Shown here one piece after another: positions 11,319 through 21,782 of a stretch of 64,000 bases of DNA (position 1 is its first letter; the number at the start of each line of letters is the position of its first letter). The position numbers and the translations under genes were made by a program. The stretch is from the NCBI RefSeq assembly GCF_902635505.1, contig NC_045427.1, positions 598,937,665 to 599,001,664 of the forward strand, read 5' to 3'. The notes below the pieces were generated by a model. It worked only from the letters and a program-made list of their open reading frames with translations. It ran no database searches and was not told the origin of the DNA. The DNA is from Sarcophilus harrisii (Eukaryota > Chordata > Mammalia > Dasyuromorphia > Dasyuridae).

Positions 11319-11356
11319 TTGTGTGTGTGTGTGTGTATGTGTGTGTGTGTGTGTAT
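11319..11356 (+). repeat. TG microsatellite
   Basis: Two TG runs separated by a single 'TATG' interruption, preceded by a T run. No element boundary is evident. Confidence 0.95.
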
Positions 11357-11524
11357 ATGACATACCATATACAGGGAACTGAATTTAAGTAGTCAGCTGA
11401 GGATTAAAAAACCTAGTTTCTATTCTCTGCAAAACATGTAATCCAGTTAGGGAGAAAGAATAGATAAGTAGGAACCAATGAAATGATAAAAAAAATACTA
11501 GAGAATATTTTGAGATAATAAAAG

Positions 11525-11745
11525 AGACAACTAGGTGGTATAGTTCAATTTTTGCCTCAGACACTTAAAGTTGTATGCTTGTGGGCAAATCAGTATCACT
11601 GCCTGCCTCAATTTCCCCATCTGGGAAATGGGAATAATAATAGTACCCAGTTCTGAAAAGTTATTGTGATCAAATGAGAAAGTATATGTAAAGTGTTTTG
11701 CAAATCTTAAAACCTCTATAAATTCTGTTATTAATGTGATAGACA
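11525..11745 (+). mobile_element. CORE-SINE (MIR-like, marsupial)
   Basis: Landmarks: 'gacaactaggtggtatag', 'ttgcctcagacacttaaag', 'cctcaatttccccatctggg', 'gggaataataatagtaccc', 'gtaaagtgttttgcaaatc', 'ctctataaattctgttatta'. A stretch after the head is missing, so the tRNA-like region is incomplete. Confidence 0.85.
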
Positions 11746-11821
11746 GTTTACCTCATACGAGTTAGGGTTTGAATTCATATGTTCCTTTCTTTAAGACCAT
11801 ACTCAAACTCTATCCTGTATA

Positions 11822-12040
11822 GAACTTACTATGTAGAAGGCATGGTGCTTAAGTGCCTTGAAATTATTGCCATATTTAATTCTCATAGCAAGGATGGGAG
11901 GTGCCACATTATCATCCTTATTCTACAGAGGAGGAAATTGATGTAAACATAAGTTAAATGAATTACACAGAGTCACAGTTGGAAGCTGGATTTGAATTCA
12001 GGTTTTTCTGATTACTGTGCTGTCAAGTTGCCCAAGGTAA
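11822..12040 (-). mobile_element. MIR (CORE-SINE)
   Basis: The plus strand reads 'ttactatgtagaaggcatgg', 'ttattctacagaggaggaaa', 'gagtcacagttggaagctgg' and 'tttgaattcaggtttttctg', the MIR sequence in reverse orientation. The end ('gctgtcaagttgccc') corresponds to the SINE start. Confidence 0.8.
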
Positions 12041-12104
12041 TATGACTAATAGACACTTGATAAATACGTGGTGATTAACTTTTGTTACCAATATGTAAAT
12101 TTCC

Positions 12105-12930
12105 CCCAGCTTTCTTTTCTGTTCTTTATTCCTATTGATTTTACCTTTTATGTGATTATAGTTAGTATGTACTTTATTTTGGTTCTTTTCCCTTTTTCAC
12201 CCTATCCCACACACACTTTGCATTATTTCTTAAGTCTTTCCAGATTCATTTACATTCCTCATACTTGTTTATCTTATTTGCACTATAATATTCCATTATA
12301 TTATTGTACTACTATTTATTTAACCATTCCCCAATAGCAGAAAATTTAGATGGCTCTCATTTTTTCCTTTCAATTATAAATAATGCAGCTATAGAAATCA
12401 TTGAACAGCTAGCTCTCCTTTAAAAAATATCTGGGTATAATTCCAGCAATGAAATTATTGGGTCAAAGGTATTTTTATAGCTACTGCTGCTTAGTGCTAG
12501 ATTGCTTTCTAAGAAGATTCTATTAGTTTGTAATTCCACCAAGCAATAAATGAATATACCTGTTTCTCCACAACCCTGACAGCATTAATTTATATTGCTT
12601 TTAGCTATTTTTGCCAATTTGGTGTATTTGAAGCAATACAACAAAGTCATTTTAATTTGCATGCCTTTGATTATCAGGGAGGTTGAGTACTTTTTGAGTG
12701 ATTATTATCAATTTGTGCTTCCTCTTGTAAATTATTTGTTCAAGTTCTTTGATTATTTTTCCACTGGGGACTAGGAGAAGTCTTTGAAAATTTTTGGCAG
12801 CTTTTTATATATTTTAGGTGCTTTTAAAAATTGTTTTTGTTATATCTTACCAATATTTTCTCAGTAATTTGTCATGCAAATTATTTATATAACCAGAATT
12901 TCCATTTTGTCTACAATAACTTATACAATA
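12105..12930 (-). mobile_element. L1-family element, ORF2 C-terminal part
   Basis: Antisense L1 landmarks occur in order: 'ataatattccattatat', 'ttaaccattccccaatagc', 'ttgggtcaaaggtatttt', 'ttgtaattccaccaagcaat', 'tcattttaatttgcatgcc' and 'ctaggagaagtctttgaaaa'. This is the same order as in the ORF2 tail of 59745-60770. The copy stops at the microsatellite. Confidence 0.8.
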
Positions 12931-13283
12931 TCTTTCTTCTTCTTCTTCCTTCTTCTTCTTCCTTCTTCTTTCTTCTTCTTCTTCTTCTTCTTCTTCTTCT
13001 TCTTCTTCTTCTTCTTCTTCTTCTTCTTCTTCTTCTTCTTCTTCTCCTCCTCCTCCTCCTCCTCCTCCTCCTCCTCCTCCTCCTCCTCCTCCTCCTCCTC
13101 CTCCTCCTCTTCTCATTTTCTTCTCCTCCTCTTCTTCTTCTCCTTCTCCTCTTCCTCTTTCTCTTCCTCCTCTTCTTTCTTCTTTCTTCTCTTCTTCCTC
13201 CTCCTACTCTTCTTCCTCTTCCTCCTCTTCCTTTTCCTCCTCCACTTCTTCTTCTTCCTCCTCCTCTTTCTTCTCCTCTTCCA
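12931..13283 (+). repeat. large TTC then TCC trinucleotide microsatellite
   Basis: There are about 25 pure TTC units (12971-13044), then about 21 pure TCC units (13045-13109), then about 170 bases of mixed TTC/TCC decay. The complementary strand is all purine. Long open frames of poly-Ser, Leu, Phe, Glu or Gly here are repeat artefacts. Homopurine-homopyrimidine tracts of this kind can form triplexes; the GAA.TTC motif is known for this. Confidence 0.97.
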
Positions 13284-13299
13284 CCATTATTACTATTCC

Positions 13300-13690
13300 T
13301 CTGCTCTATTAAAAATATTTAAAAATTATTGTACCAATAAAGCAACCAAGCAGAAGAAATCATACAATGACCATATCAAAAATGTATATATTTTTCTATA
13401 CCTTGAACACATCACTCTTCTGTGATTAAGTGAATTGAAGGCTTCATTATAGATCTTCTAGAAACAAGTTTGCTTTTTGCTTTGATAAGAGTTTTTAAAT
13501 CTTTAAAAGTTATTTTTCTTTATAGTATTTTTTTTTGCAATTGATAGACACTCCTTTAGCTTCCAGTCCTTTTCTTTTTCCTTTTGTCTTTCATTTCCTC
13601 TTAGGAATCAGAAAGTATTTTTTTCTTGATACCATTCACTTTGTGTTACTATACTTACTTCTCTCTGTCTTCCTATCTGTCTTTTCAAGA
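13300..13690 (-). mobile_element. probable L1 3'-UTR-like fragment
   Basis: The text 'accatatcaaaaatgtatat', 'ttttctataccttgaacac' and 'tcacttttgtgttac'-like segments resemble the antisense L1 3' end 'catgttaaaaatatatgtc...ccttgagtccatcac'. A comparable segment lies at 19785-19850. Boundaries are unclear. Confidence 0.45.
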
Positions 13691-14185
13691 CTCCTGTGGT
13701 TCAGATGAAAGTAAGGTTCATTTGGTGACAGCCCTACCATCCCTTTCTCCATGTTTGTAGATTTCTCAAACATTTTACTTATGATAATTAGTAAGTGCTA
13801 CTCACTTCTTCATTCTTTCTCCATTATTCTATTACTTCACTCTGCTATTTCTTTCTTCATCTAAACTCTCAGAATAGAACCATTTTCCTCTCAGGTCTTT
13901 TATTTTTCTTATGTATATCCCTCAGTACTTTTTGAATATATTAAGCTTCTGAAGGGATACTTGTTTCTTTTTCTCCATTAGAATGTTAACACCATATCAT
14001 CATACAGTCCCTTCCATTTGCTCAAATGCATTTATTTTTCTAGATTTCTCTTGAATCCTATATTGGTATGTCAAAGTTATACTCAACTCTGACCTTTTCA
14101 TCATGAGTGTTTGAAAGACCTATTTCCCCACTGTAGGGAAAAAGACCTATTTCCCTACAGTGGGAAATATCTATCTTCTTCCCTA
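13691..14185 (-). mobile_element. L1-family ORF1-ORF2 linker region
   Basis: The pyrimidine-rich plus strand carries 'tgtttgtagatttctcaaac', 'attaagcttctgaagggat', 'ctccattagaatgttaac', 'tagatttctcttgaatcc' and 'tactcaactctgacctttt'. This is the segment that lies just 3' of ORF1 in a marsupial L1 subgroup in which it joins directly to the ORF2 tail. It thus forms one element with 12105-12930. Confidence 0.6.
14121..14169. repeat. short inverted repeat (hairpin)
   Basis: Left arm 14121-14141 and right arm 14150-14169 are reverse complements apart from one extra C on the left ('tatttccccactgtaggg' against 'ccctacagtgggaaata'), with an 8-base loop. It interrupts the L1 linker text. Confidence 0.9.
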
Positions 14186-14189
14186 TCTC

Positions 14190-14870
14190 TATCTTTCCTA
14201 CTTTCTTATTATTCTTGAGAGTACCACTATTCTCTAAGTCACTCAGGCTTATAATCTTTGTGTCATTCTTGACTTCCGCTTATTCTACATATTCAATCTA
14301 TTGTCAATTCTAACTTTTTCTACATTCACAACATCTCTAATATACATTTTCTTTCTACCTGTTGTACCACAATTTTAGTTCAGGTCTTCATTACATCATG
14401 CCTTGATTATTGCAATAACCTTCTTAATCTCTACCTATTGCAAAACTTCCTCACTCAGCTGCTAAAGAGTTTTCCTAAAGTACAAGTCTGATCGTGTCAT
14501 CCTTTAGTATAGTAGACTAACTCCTTATTACTTTAGGGATCATATACAAATGACTTGTATCTTTTCTACTTTAATTCCACTTCTTTAATTTTAATTCTAT
14601 TCACATTCTCTGAATATTTATGATTATGATGTTTATGATTTATGTTTATGATTTATAATTCATAAACACTTGTCTACTTATTGTTCCTTGAATACAATAA
14701 TCTATTTCTCAATTACCTTCTATCTATAGATAGAGTAACATAATTAATTGCATGTTGTCTCTCCCATTGGATTATGAACTTTTGGCGAGCGGAGATACTG
14801 TTTTATTTATCTTCATGTACCAGTGATTAACACAACTCCCCCCACCTCAATAATTGTGTTTACCAATTGA
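14190..14870 (+). mobile_element. L2 LINE, ORF2 C-terminus and 3' UTR
   Basis: The coding-like part reads 'gtcattcttgacttccgctt', then 'ttcattacatcatgccttga', 'ttattgcaataaccttct' (the LDYCNSL motif of L2), then 'agctgctaaagagttttcct' and 'ctgatcgtgtcatcc'. The 3' UTR holds 'attggattatgaacttttgg' and 'gtaccagtgattaacacaac'. It is more complete than most L2 copies here. Confidence 0.85.
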
Positions 14871-15344
14871 CTTCCACCTCAGGATTAATTGACTCTGTGT
14901 CTTGGAGATTCAGAATGTTGGATCTTTAGGGACCTCTATGACATCTTAGGATAGTGTAAAGGGGACATTATCTCTGCTGGCCTGGAGGTGTGTTGATCTA
15001 AGCACTGATGTGTATGGATTGTTGCCCTATTCACTGGCTTTTCCATCATCCCTACTGTAAGGTTGTATTGTGGAGGTTTCTCAAGGAACACTTCTCCCTC
15101 TAATCAGTTTTCCCAATTTCATTTGTTAAATTACAAATTTTGCCACAGGTTTTCTTTGTTTCAAGTTTCTCATCTATTAATATTTTGCACCTATTTGCTT
15201 GGATGTTTCATATTTCTAGTTTGTTCTTTGAATATTTCAGGATGCCAGTTTGCTCCTTGGGCTGCTTGTTCTTTTTATGCTAACATAACAGCTAGCTAAA
15301 AACATACATTTAGCATTCATAGGAATCTTTATGGTTATCTGATT
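14871..15344. other. unassigned DNA
   Basis: No repeat family was recognised. A 78-codon open frame at 15063-15299 is low in coding character and has no domain signature. Confidence 0.5.
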
Positions 15345-15450
15345 TTTTTTCCTGTCATTTTACAGTTGAGGAACCAGGGGACTAAAGAAGTCATTGAGGT
15401 AGAACATGGGAGAATTAAGATTTGAACCAAACTCTTCTGACTCCAAATAC
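15345..15450 (-). mobile_element. MIR fragment
   Basis: The plus strand reads 'cattttacagttgaggaacc', 'aagtcattgaggtagaacat' and 'attaagatttgaaccaaac', the reversed MIR core and head. Confidence 0.65.
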
Positions 15451-15990
15451 AAAGGTTTTTTTTTTACACTATATTATGATGCCTTCCTCTATCTCTTCTG
15501 TATACCTTTTCTGCTATATTATGCCCAAATCATTGTTGATAACACTCAGAAAACATGTTTGCTCACCATATACCCTTGCATCATCCTCCAGTTCATCTAC
15601 AATTTTCATTATTCTGAACTCATGGTATTCCATGATTCAGAGCATCATTGGGAATATACTGGTCCAAGAAAGTGTTAGACAGCAATGGAAATGCTAGTGA
15701 AATTCATACATACTATCCAGACTAATCTTCTTCTTTTATTGGGCTCAACTCATTATATATATTTACATAGATGAATAAAGCCAACAAACAACCTTACAAA
15801 TTCACATCCTAATGTAGACATAATGTATTCTTAATCTACTTTGACTTCATTTGTACAGATTTTTAGGCAGATTTCCTTGGAATAGCTGTTTGTGTGCTCT
15901 GGGGTGGTATTTATTATGGACTCTGGAAAGATCTTAATGTATCTCAGAAACACCATTTTGAAGGAGAGGCTTTGAGGTTAGAGTTGACTT
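15451..15990. other. unassigned DNA
   Basis: Two overlapping frames of about 90 codons (15406-15697) have no recognisable motif and start inside the MIR fragment. No repeat was assigned. Confidence 0.5.
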
Positions 15991-15994
15991 TCTC

Positions 15995-16185
15995 AATGCA
16001 TGGGATAAAACACTAGGGACTCGAGTATAGACACATGCTAGCCATGTGACCTCAGGCAAGTTATTTAATCTACTTCCTAAGGTTCTTGTGAGGATCAAAT
16101 GAGTTAATATTTGTCAAGTACTTTGCAAACTTTAAACAGCAATATAAATTCTATTGTTGGCAATGATTATGATAATGATAAACTC
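15995..16185 (+). mobile_element. CORE-SINE (MIR-like), internally deleted
   Basis: It shows 'ctagccatgtgacctcagg', 'caagttatttaatctacttc', 'gttcttgtgaggatcaaatg', 'gtactttgcaaactttaaa' and 'caatataaattctattgttg'. The 'cctcatctgtaaaatg' segment is missing. Confidence 0.8.
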
Positions 16186-16284
16186 AGAAAGACTTTTTAT
16201 CTTCCTCAGTATATTAATAAACTGTGACTAAAAGATGTAGTATGCTATGGAAAATTGTATAAGCAAGTCTTTTAATTTCCTTTG

Positions 16285-16345
16285 CTTCTAGCAAAGTTTC
16301 TGGTACATAGTAGGCATTTAATATATGATTCCTTTTCATGTCAGA
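16285..16345 (+). mobile_element. L2 3' terminus
   Basis: The text 'ctagcaaagtttctggtaca' followed by 'tagtaggcatttaatatatg' is a degraded L2 end ('...cctggcacatagtaggtgc'). Confidence 0.55.
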
Positions 16346-17104
16346 ATAAAGAGTAATCAATGCACACTCACATTATTCAAATAAAGATTTTATGAAGCTG
16401 AGCAAATAGGAAATTGAATTAATGGTTATCTTTGCCTTCTCTGTCAATTTTTGGGGGTATCAGTAGCATCTGCGATTTTTTCCCACTTCATTTATAATTT
16501 TTCTCTTTTGTAGCAATCTTGAAAATTATGTCTGAGTGAATTTAAAATTGTGTCACTTCTATTATTTCTTTCTTATCTTAGTATGTATTCTGGAACAGCT
16601 GCTTTTGCTGACTTGAACTGCTTTCATGCTATTACCCCTTCGTCACATAGCACATCAGGCACTGATGTAGTAGAATCTCAGTGTGTGGGTTCTGCTATTG
16701 TTAGGATGAAAATAGATCCTTACAGAATACAGCCAATTCTGTTCTTGCCTATTTGTCTTCCTTTCAACTTCATGATCACATCAAGTTTTCTAAGCCTCTT
16801 TTTTTCTCCATTGCTTTTTATTCTTTGTAAAGCAATAATTTCATAATCTTATGTCCCAAGATATTTCCCATGACTGCTATATGTCTTTACTTGGCAAGAG
16901 ATCAAGTGTTTGGTGGATGAGGCAGTTTCAGTGTTCTTTTGACCACTTCACTTTAGTGACTATCATTTACACCAGTTAAAATTCTGTGAAATGGTCATAA
17001 TCAGAGTCCATGTCTTTAAAGCTTTTCCAATTTTAAAGAATCAATCACTTGTTAAAATAGGTTACGGTTGAGCTTTTTAAACTTTTGTTTTAGTAGGAGA
17101 AATG
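16346..17104. other. unassigned DNA
   Basis: No repeat recognised. A pyrimidine tract followed by AG at about 16580 precedes a 98-codon frame (16550-16846) with no known motif. I see no matching donor site or conserved protein, so I do not call an exon. Confidence 0.45.
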
Positions 17105-17376
17105 AAAGGAATAGGTATTTATTAAAGGTCTAATGTGTGCCAGGTGCTATGTTAAGTGCTTTGTAGATATAATTTCATTTACTCTCAAAACGATTCTGTG
17201 AGGCAGATGCTCTTATTATCCTTATTTTGTAACAGAGGAAATTGAGTTAGACAGAAGTTAAGTGACTTGTTCAGGGTCATAATCCTAGTGAAACCTGAGA
17301 TTAAATTTGAACTCAGATCTTTCTGACAACTAGCCTTGTGCTCTATCTATCTACTATGCTGCTGAGCTGCCCTTAG
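17105..17376 (-). mobile_element. MIR (CORE-SINE), nearly complete
   Basis: The plus strand reads 'gtgtgccaggtgctatgtt', 'aagtgctttgtagatata', 'aacgattctgtgaggcagat', 'cagaggaaattgagttagac', 'aagtgacttgttcagggtca' and 'aactcagatctttctgac'. It ends 'atgctgctgagctgccc', the reversed SINE head. This is one of the best preserved MIR copies in the window. Confidence 0.92.
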
Positions 17377-17935
17377 CTGTCTAACTGCTGATATTAAGGA
17401 CTTAATCATTAATAAACATTATTGTTTCAAGTTATAAAAGAGGTATTACAGTCACAGTTTTAATGTAATTTTATAGCTAAATAACATGTTTTTCTCTAAT
17501 TTTAATCCTGTTAATCTATTATTAATTTTTACCTTTACTTATTAACTATGCTCATAATGAAATGAATATCAATATGCAGTTGTTTTCTGTCAGTTAAGAT
17601 TTATTATATATTACTTATTGTAATTGTTATTTATTGCCTGCTATATCCATTACCTTACAACCCTCTGTTTAAAGAACATGATATATAAGACTGATTTTTC
17701 TGGGTAGTCTACACATATTTTGCTTTTTTCTTTTCTTAACTGTGAACCAGTGAAACTGGTTTAGTTCTAGACCCCAAGACCCCTCCTGATGCATGTGTGC
17801 TAAGGTTTATCTGACCCAGGTATCAGGCATTAACCATTTCACCTACCTCCCCACTTGCTTAGTGTGGTATAGGACAAGGGTATGTTCCCTGATCCTCATT
17901 CCATATTAGGCATTTCAGAGATTATTCTCATCATT
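17377..17935. other. unassigned AT-rich DNA
   Basis: No repeat or exon recognised. Confidence 0.5.
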
Positions 17936-18050
17936 CCTCTCTTTCCTCCCTTCCTTCCTTTCTTTCCTCCTTTCCTCCTTCTCTCTCTCTCTCTTTATTT
18001 CTTCCTTCTTTCTTTTCCCTTTCTTTCTTCTTTTCTTTTTTTATTTTATG
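17936..18050 (+). repeat. pyrimidine-rich (CTTT/TTCC) low-complexity tract
   Basis: It consists of imperfect TTCC, CTTT and CT repeats. It borders the T-rich tail of the reversed SINE that follows. Confidence 0.9.
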
Positions 18051-18204
18051 TATATATTTATTTATTTTGTTGAGGCCGTTGGGGTTAAGTAACTTGCCCA
18101 GGGTCACACTGTTAGGAAATGTTAAGTGTCTGAGATCAGTTTTGAACTTGGGACCTCCTAACTTCAGGGTTGGTGCTCTATCCACTGCTCCACCCAGTTG
18201 CCCC
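18051..18204 (-). mobile_element. tRNA-derived marsupial SINE (WSINE type)
   Basis: The plus strand reads 'gttggggttaagtaacttgc', 'ccagggtcacactgttagg', 'gtctgagatcagttttgaac', 'ggtgctctatccactgctcc' and 'acccagttgcccc', the exact reverse of the SINE at 2229-2411. The T-rich stretch on the left is its A tail. Confidence 0.9.
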
Positions 18205-18267
18205 CTCTTCTTTTTTAAATTTACAACCATTTTTATTCTCTCCCTTTCACTTTCCTCTTCTCCTCTT
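18205..18267 (-). mobile_element. possible L1 3' relic, left part
   Basis: The T- and CT-rich text ending 'ctcttctcctcttgaaaataa' may join the L1-like text resuming at 19756, after removal of the L1 insertion between. The assignment is weak. Confidence 0.3.
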
Positions 18268-18283
18268 GAAAATAAAGAGAAAA
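18268..18283 (+). repeat. target-site duplication, left copy
   Basis: The 16-mer gaaaataaagagaaaa is repeated at 19740-19755, exactly flanking the L1 fragment between. Confidence 0.85.
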
Positions 18284-19739
18284 TCATCTACTTATTCACT
18301 GCCATACCAATCAAACTCTCAAGGAATTATTTTACACAGCTGGAAAAAATAATAACTAAGTTCATCTGGAATAACAAAAGGTCAAGAATTTCAAGGGAAT
18401 TAATGAAAAAATGCAAATGAAGGTAGCCTAGCTGTGCTAGACCTAAAACTATATTATAAAGCAGTGGTCATCAAAAACATTTGATACTGGCTAGGAAATA
18501 GATTAGTTGATCAGTGGAATAGGTTAGAATCACAGGACAAAATAGAAAATGACTATAATAATTTAGTGTTTGACAAACCCAAACACATCAGCTTTTGGGA
18601 TAAGAACTCACTATTTGACAAAATCTGCTGGAAAAATTGAAAACTAGTATGGAAGAACTAAGCTGACCCACACCTAATACTGTATACCAAGATAAGGTCA
18701 AAATGGGTTCATGATTTCGACATAAAGAGTGATATTATAACCAAAATTAGAAGAATATAGGATAGTTTACCTCTCAGATCTGTGGAGTAGGAAGAAATTT
18801 GTCAACAAAGAAGAATTGGAGCTCATTATTGAACAAAAAATAAGCAATTTTGATTATATTAAGTTAAAAAGTTTTTGTACAGACAAAAGTAATGCAGAAA
18901 GATTAGAAGGGAAGCAATAAATTGGGAAAACATTTTTACATTCAAAGGTTTTGATAAAGGCCTCATTTCTAAAATACATAGAGAATTGACTCAAATTTAT
19001 AAGAATTTAAATTCTGCATACCCTTTGACCCAGAAGTGTTTCTATTGTACTTATATCCCAAAGAGGTCTTAAAGAAAGAAAAGGGACCTGTGGGTGCAAA
19101 AATGTTTGTGGCAGCCATTTTTGTAGTGGCAAGAAACTGGAAACTGAGTGGATGCCCATCAATTGGAGAATGGCTGAATAAATTATGGTATATGAATGTT
19201 ATGGAATATTATTGTTCTATAAGAAACGATCAGCAGGATGATTTCAAAGAGGTCTGGAGATACTTACATGAACTGATGCTAAGTGAAATGAGCAGAACCA
19301 GGAGAGCATTATACATGGCAACAATAAGATTATATGATAATCAATTCTGATGGACATGGCTCTCTTCAACAATGAGATGACTGAGGCCAGTTCCAATGAT
19401 CTTGTGATGATAAAAGACATCTAACCCGAAAGAGGGGGCTGTGGGAAATAAGAGTGATCATAATATAGAATTTTCATTTCTTTTTTGTTGTTTGCTTGAA
19501 TTTTATTTTCTTTCTCATTTTTTCCTTTTTGATCTGATTTTTCTTGTTTGGCAAAATAATTGTATAAATATATATGCCTATATTGGATTTAACATATATT
19601 TTACCATGTTTAATATATATTGAATTACTTGCCAACTGGGGGAGGGGGTGGAAGGGAAGGGAGGAAATTGGAACACAAGGTTTTTTCAAGGGTCAGTGTT
19701 GAAAAATTATCCTTGCATATGTTTTGAAAATTAAAAAAA
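18284..19739 (+). mobile_element. L1, 5'-truncated, ORF2 C-terminus and 3' UTR
   Basis: It begins in ORF2 ('tattcactgccataccaatc') and proceeds through 'aactatattataaagcagtg', 'aacccaaacacatcagctttt', 'gaagcaataaattgggaaaa' and 'gataaaggcctcatttct'. About 300 bases of consensus are missing near 19005, after which 'ataccctttgacccagaagt' starts. The open frame at 19036-19350 is the last part of ORF2 ('GCPSIGEWLNKLWYMNVMEYY'). The 3' UTR has 'aacaatgagatgactgaggc', 'ctgggggagggggtgg' and an A-rich tail. It is flanked by a 16-bp duplication. Confidence 0.93.
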
Positions 19740-19755
19740 GAAAATAAAGAGAAAA
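19740..19755 (+). repeat. target-site duplication, right copy
   Basis: Identical to 18268-18283; it directly follows the A-rich L1 tail. Confidence 0.85.
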
Positions 19756-20040
19756 AAATATGTATAGTAAAAAAAATTCACGTTTTGGCCATGTTCAAAA
19801 TCTGTGTTTCATTTTGCATCTTGAGTCCATCACTTCTGTGTTTCTTGATAGGATATGTAGTATGTTTTCGTATTGGTCCGCTTCTCTTTATACTAGGTCA
19901 CATAATCTGTCTAAAACTCTTGATTATTTTCTATTTTGCCTCATTATATTCCCAGCTTTCATCAATAGCCTTGGTGTCAAAGGTTTCTTTCAACTTCAAA
20001 TCTATTATCTGGTGATCCAAGAATATTTGGATTCATAGTC
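19756..20040 (-). mobile_element. probable L1 3'-UTR relic (pre-insertion host sequence)
   Basis: 'ccatgttcaaaatctgtgtt', 'tcattttgcatcttgagtcc' and 'atcacttctgtgtttcttg' resemble the antisense end of an older L1 family. If correct, the young L1 landed in an older L1. Confidence 0.45.
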
Positions 20041-20067
20041 AGTTTTCCTATATTTCCTATAATTTCC

Positions 20068-20195
20068 TAATTTTTAGAGAAAGAAAACTGAAGGTCAAAG
20101 AAGCCAAATGACTTTCTTAATTCATCCATTTAATAAGTTACAGATCCAGGAATGGAATCTAGATCTTCTGATTCCATAGTCTATAATTATAGCAT
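20068..20195 (-). mobile_element. MIR fragment
   Basis: Plus-strand text: 'agagaaagaaaactgaaggt', 'ccaaatgactttcttaattc', 'cagatccaggaatggaatct', 'agatcttctgattccatagt'. Confidence 0.7.
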
Positions 20196-20349
20196 TTTTT
20201 GCAGCCAATAGAGGCAACAGAGATTGTTGGTTATTCAAATTGTGAGAGAATTTTGAAACATTAGTACCTAGAATTTTATCTTTTGGCCATAAATAGATAT
20301 TGGTTTAATGGACTGTAATTTAAAGCAAATAAAAAAAAAAGAATGATTT

Positions 20350-20468
20350 TGATTGATTGTAGGCTTCTTAAGGGCAGAAATTGTGTTGGTTTTTATCTTT
20401 GAATTTCCAGTGCTTAACATAATGTTCTGGATATAATAGGCACTTTATAAACATGTACTGAATTCAAA
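20350..20468 (+). mobile_element. L2 3' terminus
   Basis: 'gtaggcttcttaagggcag', 'aaattgtgttggtttttatc', 'tttccagtgcttaacataat', 'ataggcactttataaacatg'. Confidence 0.8.
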
Positions 20469-20544
20469 GTTATTTTTATTTCATTCCTTGTGCAACTTAG
20501 ACCATGTTGCACTGGAAAGTAGCACTATCATTTAAGGAATATAC

Positions 20545-20628
20545 AATGGAAATTTGGTTTTTACATTTATAAAATGTAGATAATCATACCTTATAGTACC
20601 CGCCTCACAGTTGTGACAGATTAAATCA

Positions 20629-20666
<38 letters not shown>

Positions 20667-20700
20667 CATCAAGTATTATATAAATAAGTGCCAGTTATGA
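20545..20700 (+). mobile_element. CORE-SINE (MIR-like) split by a TA repeat
   Basis: 'ttacatttataaaatgtaga', 'gtacccgcctcacagttgtg', then a TA run (20633-20662), then 'tattatataaataagtgcca'. The TA run grew where the MIR-type text has 'aatatatgtaaag'. Confidence 0.75.
20633..20662 (+). repeat. TA microsatellite inside a SINE
   Basis: About 14 TA units, likely expanded from the A/T-rich core of the surrounding SINE. Confidence 0.95.
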
Positions 20701-21087
20701 TGATTGTGTTTTTTGTTGCTGTTTTTATCAATGGCACTTCACATTACTTTGAGAAAAATTGTGTATATTCTCTTAGGATATTCAAATTTCCCAAGGAGAA
20801 TGTTTCTTAATGTTGTGGGTATAGATGAATATTTTCATGGCTAATGTGAAAATATTGAGATGCTTCAGATAATTAAGCATCATCAAAATGAAAATTCTGC
20901 AATGGTTAGGAACTTACAGGATGTTAGGAGCTTCAAATTTCATCAACTAGTGGCAGAATCACTTTTTCATCTTCATTTTTGGCATTGAGACATAGTGTCT
21001 TACCTTGTACACTTGGATTCAGGAGAAAACCTTCTATTCAAATTCCTTTCTGATGTTTCCTAGGTGCATTATCCTTAGCTCATTACT

Positions 21088-21780
21088 TTAATTAGTGAGT
21101 CAATAAATATTTTTAGTGTTTACATGTGTCAGTCACTATGCTAAGTCTTGGGGTTTTACAAAGAAAATAAAAAAGATAGTCATTTTCTGGTCTCAAGGAG
21201 CTCTCAATCTAATGGGAGAGACAACATGGAAACAGACTTGTACAAACAAGATATATACAGGATAAATTTGAATGACCATAAGAGGGAAGGCAATGAAATT
21301 AAGAAAGACTGGGAAAGGCTTCTTGAGGTTTTGTCTGGGATTTGAAATTGTCAGGGAATACAGGAGGAGATGAAGGATAATGCTTCAAGCATGGAGAAAA
21401 TGCAATGAAAATGCTTAAAACTAGGGAGATATTGTCTTGTTTGAGCATCTGAAATGTGTTATGAGGTGCAAAGAATGACAGAGAAATTTATATTTGACCC
21501 TAGAAGTGATAGTGAGCCATTGCAGTTTAAAGAATAAGAGTGTCACATTTTTTTTAGAAAATCACTTAGAGGGGAGTAGTAAGAGATTTGGTGGAGGGAG
21601 GGCAGCCAGTAGGCTATTGAAATAGTCCAAGTGTGAGGTGATAAGAGTTTGTGCTAGAAGAGTGGCTATTTCAGAGGAGAGAGATGTTATAAAGGTAGAA
21701 TCAAGAGCACTTGGCAACATATTGGATATAAGAGAGGGGACAAGTGTTAGAGAGTAAAGAGTTGAGAATGATACTTAGGT
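21088..21780 (-). mobile_element. L2 LINE, antisense, long copy
   Basis: The plus strand reads 'gtgagtcaataaatattttt', 'cagtcactatgctaagtctt', 'caaggagctctcaatctaat', 'gggagagacaacatggaaac', 'gactgggaaaggcttcttga', 'agtgatagtgagccattgca', 'gctattgaaatagtccaagt', 'gaggtgataagagtttgtgc' and 'caacatattggatataagag'. It runs from the 3' end well into ORF2 of an L2 subgroup with a long 3' UTR. Confidence 0.88.
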
Positions 21781-21782
21781 TT

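Noticed and set aside
12831-13425. Open frames of 163 and 183 codons, and an opposite-strand frame, over the TTC/TCC tract
   Set aside because: They encode only poly-Leu, Phe, Ser or Glu/Gly because of the triplet repeat; no gene structure surrounds them.
16550-16846. Possible exon after a pyrimidine tract and AG
   Set aside because: No donor site or known protein motif; hydrophobic tail is a product of T-rich DNA.
19036-19350. 104-codon frame with protein-like text
   Set aside because: It is the C-terminal part of L1 ORF2 (GCPSIGEWLNKLWYM), not a host gene. The same applies to 24271-24537 and 43758-43946.
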